A DNA stretch of 15,173 nucleotides from Echinococcus granulosus. Its lineage: Eukaryota > Platyhelminthes > Cestoda > Cyclophyllidea > Taeniidae. Shown here piece after piece: positions 10,283-15,173 of this stretch. Both the position numbers and the translations under genes were made by a program. The DNA lies in assembly GCF_000524195.1 (NCBI RefSeq), contig NW_020170447.1:393868-409040 (forward strand), read 5' to 3'. The notes beneath the pieces are model-generated. The model saw only the letters and a program-made list of their open reading frames with translations. It had not been told where the DNA came from and ran no database searches. Positions within the stretch are counted from its first letter, which is position 1. Every line of letters starts with the position of its first letter.

Positions 10283-10882
10283 AAGATAGGAGAGGTCATT
10301 TTATTAAAGAACTTCTGACGATTTCTAATATAGTGATCTGTGGACCTGAATTCATCTCCACTTCAAGTTGCCTTGAGGTAAACTTTACCACATAAAAGTG
10401 ACTGGTTTACGAAACATGTATGTATCCGTTTCCAAGGTAGTACACTTCATTAAAGAGGAGACTAGGGAGCCTTATTCGTAAGGTTCATTAATTTATTACT
10501 CCATAGTGAATGCTACATTGAAAGATATCACCAAAAGAGGTGTAGAATGCTAGGATTTTTCCCAATATTTACCATCATCCCATCAACGTTGGAAGCAGCT
10601 TCGTCATGGGCACTTTTGGTTCCTCCTTGACGGCTAGTGAACATGATGCAGGACTTGAGGTTGGCACGACTTCCCAGCGTCCCAGATGAACTTCTTTACC
10701 ACGGTAGGCTCCACATCATTTGTGAGGAATATCTGTCTGATTTCACTCACCAATCACTTTTGATTTACTTTAAACACTTTACAATCGCTTAAATTAACTT
10801 CAGATTGGTTTTCAAAAGCACAATTTGCGTGATGCCTTTGTGCTTGATGTGACCTTTTAAGTTGGAAATTAAAAAGTAATTA
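10283..10882. other. Gene-free stretch, nothing seen
   Basis: No open frame of 60 codons or more, no repeat and no convincing splice or promoter signal. The sequence becomes AT-rich towards its right end, just before the triplet tract. Confidence 0.75.
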
Positions 10883-10974
10883 TTCCACCCCTTCCCTTTC
10901 TCTCTACTTCCTCCTCACTCCTCCTCCTCCTCCTCCTCTGCTGCCGCCGCTGCCGCCATCTCTCCCTCTCTCCC
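10883..10974. repeat. Pyrimidine-rich tract with (CTC)n and (TGC/CGC)n microsatellite
   Basis: From 10883 to 10939 all but three bases are C or T. This ends in seven consecutive CTC units (10918-10938), followed by six TGC/CGC units (10939-10956), then CAT, then a 16-base pure pyrimidine run (10959-10974). The strong strand asymmetry could allow triplex (H-DNA) structure, and the CGC part is a small CpG-rich spot in otherwise CpG-poor DNA. Triplet runs of this kind are common in 5' untranslated regions and first exons of animal genes, but also occur between genes and are usually length-variable. Confidence 0.9.
10915..10959 (-). other. Micro-ORF in the triplet tract, Met-Ala6-Glu7-stop
   Basis: Read on the minus strand, the microsatellite gives ATG (10959-10957), six alanine codons (GCG/GCA), seven GAG codons and TGA (10917-10915), so 14 residues. 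The start context has G at -3 and G at +4, which is favourable for initiation in animals. An alanine run followed by a glutamate run after Met is a familiar start for animal proteins, but here the frame closes at once and no donor precedes the stop. A TATA-like sequence (11061-11068, read on minus) lies about 100 bases upstream. It may be an upstream ORF, the broken start of a gene, or an accident of the repeat. No transcription evidence is available from sequence alone. Confidence 0.15.
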
Positions 10975-13900
10975 GATCTTCTAACACCGTCAATATGCAA
11001 AAGATCGCCTGACAGTATTCTTTCTCACAAAAGTAAATTAATTTAACTCTCTAGTTCGTTTAAATATACTTATCCATGGTAACAAAGCTTCAGGTTTGGT
11101 CAAACGTTAAAAAAGCTTTTAAATCTAGGTTTTGAGTTTCTTAAGTGTCATTTTGTTGTCTTTTAGAAGGCAACTTATGGACTAACTTGAGGTGGGCGAT
11201 TTGAAACAAGAAGACATGCCCAGGAAATACACAAGACCAATCAACCTTCTCTTGCGGATATGATCTCCTTGAAGGTGAAAAGTAGCTCTGCTCAAAGTAA
11301 TCATATCTTATCTGAAGAGGGTGAAGTTGTAGGAAGCATCACCAGGTTGATTCCGGTGATAAGTCATCTGACAATTCGTCAAGGTCAAGGAGATTTTTTA
11401 CTGTCGGCGGGGCTCCTGAAGAATTACTTAATGGTGTTGAAATATAAAAAGAATTGAAGACCAGAAACGTTGGAAAAATTTCTCACTTCTATCAAAGCAG
11501 AAAATCAAGGAGGCTAGACAAATGGATCTCGCATACTGTCTATAAATAGATGACAGGAATCACCAAAGGTTATCAAGTGAATTGTTTGTTGACTGACTCA
11601 ATCCTTGGCAGAATGAATGCTTTCTTGGCTGCGCCCAAACAATCAACCCGATATCCATTACCTTCTCCTGAGGTCCAGCTGCCTCCTTACATCACCAGGC
11701 CTTCCCTTTGTGCGTGTGGTGAAGTGAAGAAGCAATTTTTCACCTCCTAAAGGTCGGATGGAAAGTATTTTGCTGAGATTTATGAACTCAAAGGCATTCA
11801 GAGGAAAGTTATCTTTCGGAAACAGCCAGTACTGTTCATTCAGTGGGAGGAAAGCCGAAAATTCCATGAGAGATGAAATAGACAATTGGGGAACAAAAGT
11901 GAGGCAAAAAAGGTGGCTTGATTTTTATGGAGTTGTCTCGATGAGAACAGCCGATGAATCACAGCGAATTCCCTTAAAGTCACAATTTTTTTAAGAGATA
12001 AGGCAATCACCCCACGAAAACTCTTTGTACTGATTAATCTGGGCTCTGAAGGCATTTTTAGAGGGCAATTGAGGGCCAACAACAGGCATTTAAGGTCTTT
12101 GGAAAGGATAAAAATCCAAGCTAACAGGTAATATCTTGTCGTCGCCTGAAATAGAAAGCCTTACGATGACATCTACACCTCTAATGCAGATGTAAAGGAA
12201 AAATGTTAAGACCCTTGCTTAAAGAAGAGCTCCGTCTCCAGATGCATGGATGTCCCTCCACAATTTAGGGGAAACTCGGAACATAGATAGAATTTCGAGA
12301 AGATAATTGCCATAAATTGGGAAATTAAAGGAGAAACATTCATGGGAGGGCCTTATACGAGTGTGCTCATTTCTACCTGTTATAGCCGTGCATAGGTCAC
12401 TCGGATCTCATCTGGTCTGGTCTTGTTCACTCCATTCGCTAAGTTGTTGTACACCAGTGATAGCATTCATGTGCATGGGGCATCAGGTGGTGATCAAAGC
12501 AGACATAAAACCCAGACCTCTGGATATTTACTTGCCCGGAAGACTTCAAACAGAGGAGAAAGCTCCGCTCAGAGTAAGGTGGACGTTGTAAAAGCAGGCG
12601 TCAACTTGTTTCTGAGGTTCAGTCATCATCCTGTTCATACCTTCATCCTCTCGGCCCTTCCTTTGGCTATGCTGGTTTGTAGAAAATAATGCTTGACATG
12701 TCAAGAGAGGGCAACACCTTGAAGTTATGGGGGAATTTTTAATTAATTGACCTTGTAAATTGCAACCGTCAACCCTTCTCACTCGCACGAGATCCGTTAA
12801 TACCTCATTTCAAGGTCACGGATAACTTTTAGAGGTAAATTCATTTTCATATGACCTCCAATAAGTCGTGGAATCTTCATCGTTATGCTAGGAAAGCTAA
12901 TAGATGTTAAATATGTAACGCTGTGAATCTCCTCTAAATTCGGATGGGAGACTGTGCTACCAGACCGAAGTACGAACCGCAGAGGTTGAAAGACCTGTGT
13001 AGTGGTCCCTCCTCCTCCTGGGTTAAAACGAATTCTTATAAGAACTGCAGATAACCACAAGACAGGATCGAAGGTGATTGGATGGCCACACGCAAAGGTG
13101 AGGCACGAAATCCTGGAAAAGTCAAATATGCATCCAAAAGTTTTGGATGATTTTCTTCTTCTAAGCAGCTATCATTAGTGTGCTTACTCCTTCTCCAGAG
13201 AGAGGAAAGCTACCTGCGAAATACCTCTCCACATGACCTTTTCCAACTCACTGTTTTGCCTGGCATGCAATTGCGCAGTTGTCGGCTGTCAATAAAAGCT
13301 GTAGCTACCTGATGATTGGTGAAATATGAGGATTATTCAAATGATAAGACAATCTCTTTCCAAATGTGTTATCAGCCCAATAGACGGCCAAGTCCTGCTC
13401 CTTCTCCCTGCTTGGTGACTAGTCATGCCTAATTCTGTAGGCGTTGATCATTAACAAGTTCAAATCATGCCAAATGAGTCAGCAGTCTGCCTCCTTTCAA
13501 CCATCTTTTATTGTCCAATATACCCTCTTTGAATGTGAATGAATGAGGCTTGAATCCCAGCCGTCAGGTTGTACCGATATTAGATGATGTGGAGGGTTAT
13601 CTGCGAGCTGATAGCCTAGATTCTGAGCTCTACTTCTTGCTATCATGTCTTCTCTAAAAGTCACAAAATCTGGAGTTTAATGGGCTCCATCAACCCTAAA
13701 GCCTGAGCCAGACTCGAATTGTAAGGTAGGCAATGTGAAATCGCATCCATCAGGTATAACTGCCGGTTGAGAGGACGACAGAGGAAAGCATCACAAGAAG
13801 CATCGTGCCCTGCTGAACTGCAACTTCTTCCAATAATGTACAACAAACTTGATGGAAATCCAACTTCCCCTCAATTCGCAAAGTTGACAAGCTCGCGTGA

Positions 13901-14303
13901 TATCCATCCAGTCCACAGGAGTTCAAAATAAGGCAGCGAGGAGCACCACGGAGGGCGTGGAACCGGTGGTGGACTGACAGGCATCATTGATTTAGATTGT
14001 TTGCACACAAACAGTTGGATGAAAGCTTGTTGTAACTTGTAGGAACTTGTCAGCCTGCATTCGATGAGGTGTTGCTAATTCCCTTCTCGATAATTCTCAT
14101 CTCACTGCAAAACCTTACCTCATCCTATGATTCAAGTCCGCCTTCTTGGCGAATAGAAATTAAGTTGGTCCCAAGGGTGCAGAAGTCGCATTTCCCTCCA
14201 TTCACAAATGATTGAAGTCCCTTTAATCTGGAGCGAAAATCGTGGAAAGTTGGATGCTACTTCAGGGTCAGGGAGATTCAAAGTTCTTCTTAACACTGAG
14301 AAA
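10975..14303. other. Gene-free stretch, several chance-length open frames
   Basis: I see no supported gene. Three plus-strand frames follow one another (11260-11457, 11550-11750, 11758-11994) in different frames. I checked the intervening readings for a decayed gag/pol or transposase and recognised nothing. Two plus frames (12361-12591 and 12423-12689) overlap each other, and minus frames at 12546-12788 and 12797-13060 cross or adjoin them. AATAAA at about 13289 is isolated. Splice-like sites occur on both strands, but no two could be joined into a convincing open reading. The minus frame 14132-14377 is discussed with the candidate gene to its right. Confidence 0.65.
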
Positions 14304-15130
14304 TCAAGCGCCACATTTGAGGATGACGTGACAGGAAGACCTATCCGAGAAACTGAAAGTGAGCAATGCTGAAGCACCTCGTTTGCATCTGCAGCGGGCG
14401 AAAAAGGAAATCTGAGGAAGCTAAGCTAACGGCCCTCACAGTGCTCTCCATTAAAAGACTTGAAAGCGATCTTTCACTTCTTGCAGGCTACAAAACATGC
14501 CATTCGCTCACTCACTTGTGATGAGAAAGGGCATTTTGGCATTTTGTACAGCGCTAGGTGAACCAAAATTTTGTCAGCCGTCCCTTTATATCCCTTTTTA
14601 TCTCTACAAAACTCAACCCTTCATGCAGCAAAGTGAGAACTTGATTGTTCAGAAGGAATCATTCACTTAATGAATATTAAGCAATAATTACCACTGATTT
14701 CTGTCTACTCACTGAAAATGTGAAAGAAAACTTACCTCTGCAGGAAGTCATCAAAACCAGAACTAGTCTTATAAGGCATTCTGGGCAAGATCTCTAACAA
14801 CTGCGGAGGTTACCTAGGGAAAGGTACTGCCTAGTCTTCCATTTTCATTAATTAGTCCTTCTCCAAGTGATGATAGTCACTTACACTTGACATCAGGCAA
14901 TCGCACGATGGCACCACCATTAAGAAGCAAGAGACAGACAGAAAGGGAGGTGGTTTCTTGAGGTAAAAATCCTCCATTTTGGACCTCTTTAAGATGGGGC
15001 AGTAAACACGAAAGGTGGTTGTTTTAGCAAGTAAGTCTTCCCTACTTCTCATCATTTCTTTCCATCCAACACTGGTTGATGCAGTTTCTTCTCCTGTTCC
15101 GTCTCTTGACCTTCCCTTGTAAATAAGCAT
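14304..15130 (-). CDS. Candidate three-exon gene, hypothetical protein (tentative)
   Basis: Exon A runs from ATG (15130) to a CAAGT|GTAAGTG donor (exon end 14885), with TGA upstream in frame. An 84-base intron with a possible ACTAAT branch site ends at CCGCAG. Exon B is 14800-14736 (65 bases) and ends at AGAG|GTAAGTT. A 347-base intron ends in a good pyrimidine tract and CTGCAG. Exon C starts at 14388 and reaches TGA at 14306-14304. Phases fit throughout, giving 131 residues. The first exon is rich in Ser, Lys and Arg, then hydrophobic (PPPFLSVSCFLMVVPSCDC). I recognise no domain. Several AG dinucleotides lie between the branch site and the first acceptor, and a stop occurs early in exon C, both of which count against the model. 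An alternative uses ATG at 14751 in exon B and the other exon C frame, stopping at 14132 (90 residues). Chance assembly is quite possible. Confidence 0.12.
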
Positions 15131-15173
15131 GAACGGATTGACACTTCACGTAGGCATAAACTGATTTGACAGT

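Noticed and set aside
11260..11994. Three consecutive plus-strand open frames, considered as a decayed retroelement.
   Set aside because: They are in different frames with several stops between them, and no gag, protease, reverse-transcriptase or integrase motif could be seen in any frame.
12361..12689. Overlapping plus-strand frames of 76 and 88 codons.
   Set aside because: Neither starts at ATG or shows a recognisable domain, and an opposite-strand frame of similar length crosses them, as expected for chance open frames.
14487..14557. Plus-strand exon candidate between a CTTCTTGCAG acceptor and GCTAG|GTGAAC.
   Set aside because: A 24-codon open stretch is common by chance, no neighbouring plus-strand exon was found, and it lies inside an intron of the opposite-strand candidate.

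Overview
The window looks like nuclear DNA of a multicellular eukaryote, most likely an animal, and most of it is non-coding (intergenic or intronic). No bacterial, phage or organelle layout is present. Stop codons are dense in all six frames. The longest open frame is about 105 codons (minus strand, 3810-4127) and begins with TTG rather than ATG. A rough estimate of about 5.5% stop codons per frame position predicts a few open frames this long by chance, so open-frame length gives no coding signal. Counting by eye in two 600-base samples (1-600 and 13000-13600), CpG occurs at about half the expected rate. That would fit partial germ-line methylation, but the species cannot be named from this sequence.

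Bases 1-9290 are mixed sequence of moderate GC content with no gene I can defend. They contain a 12-bp palindrome (862-873), a 61-codon open frame that stops just before a good splice donor (1501-1700), a G-rich patch (2364-2377), a perfect hairpin (3669-3688), a nest of overlapping inverted repeats (7495-7553) and an AT-rich strip near 9000. Bases 9296-9379 hold a two-copy, 30-base tandem duplication. Each copy begins with a CCAAT box, and an inverted CCAAT box lies just upstream. A second perfect hairpin lies at 10261-10282.

The clearest feature is a pyrimidine-rich triplet tract at 10883-10974, (CTC)n followed by (TGC/CGC)n. On the minus strand it reads as a 14-codon micro-ORF, Met-Ala6-Glu7-stop. 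From 11000 to 14100 there is again only unrecognised sequence. The last kilobase (14304-15130, minus) holds the only multi-exon model I could assemble: three exons joined by two GTAAGT...CAG introns with compatible phases, giving a hypothetical 131-residue product of no recognised family. Confidence is low.

I found no rRNA, tRNA, CRISPR array, recognisable transposase or reverse-transcriptase motif, long terminal repeat, or known gene family. No genes can be shown to work together, and no new system is visible. The findings below are modest leads.
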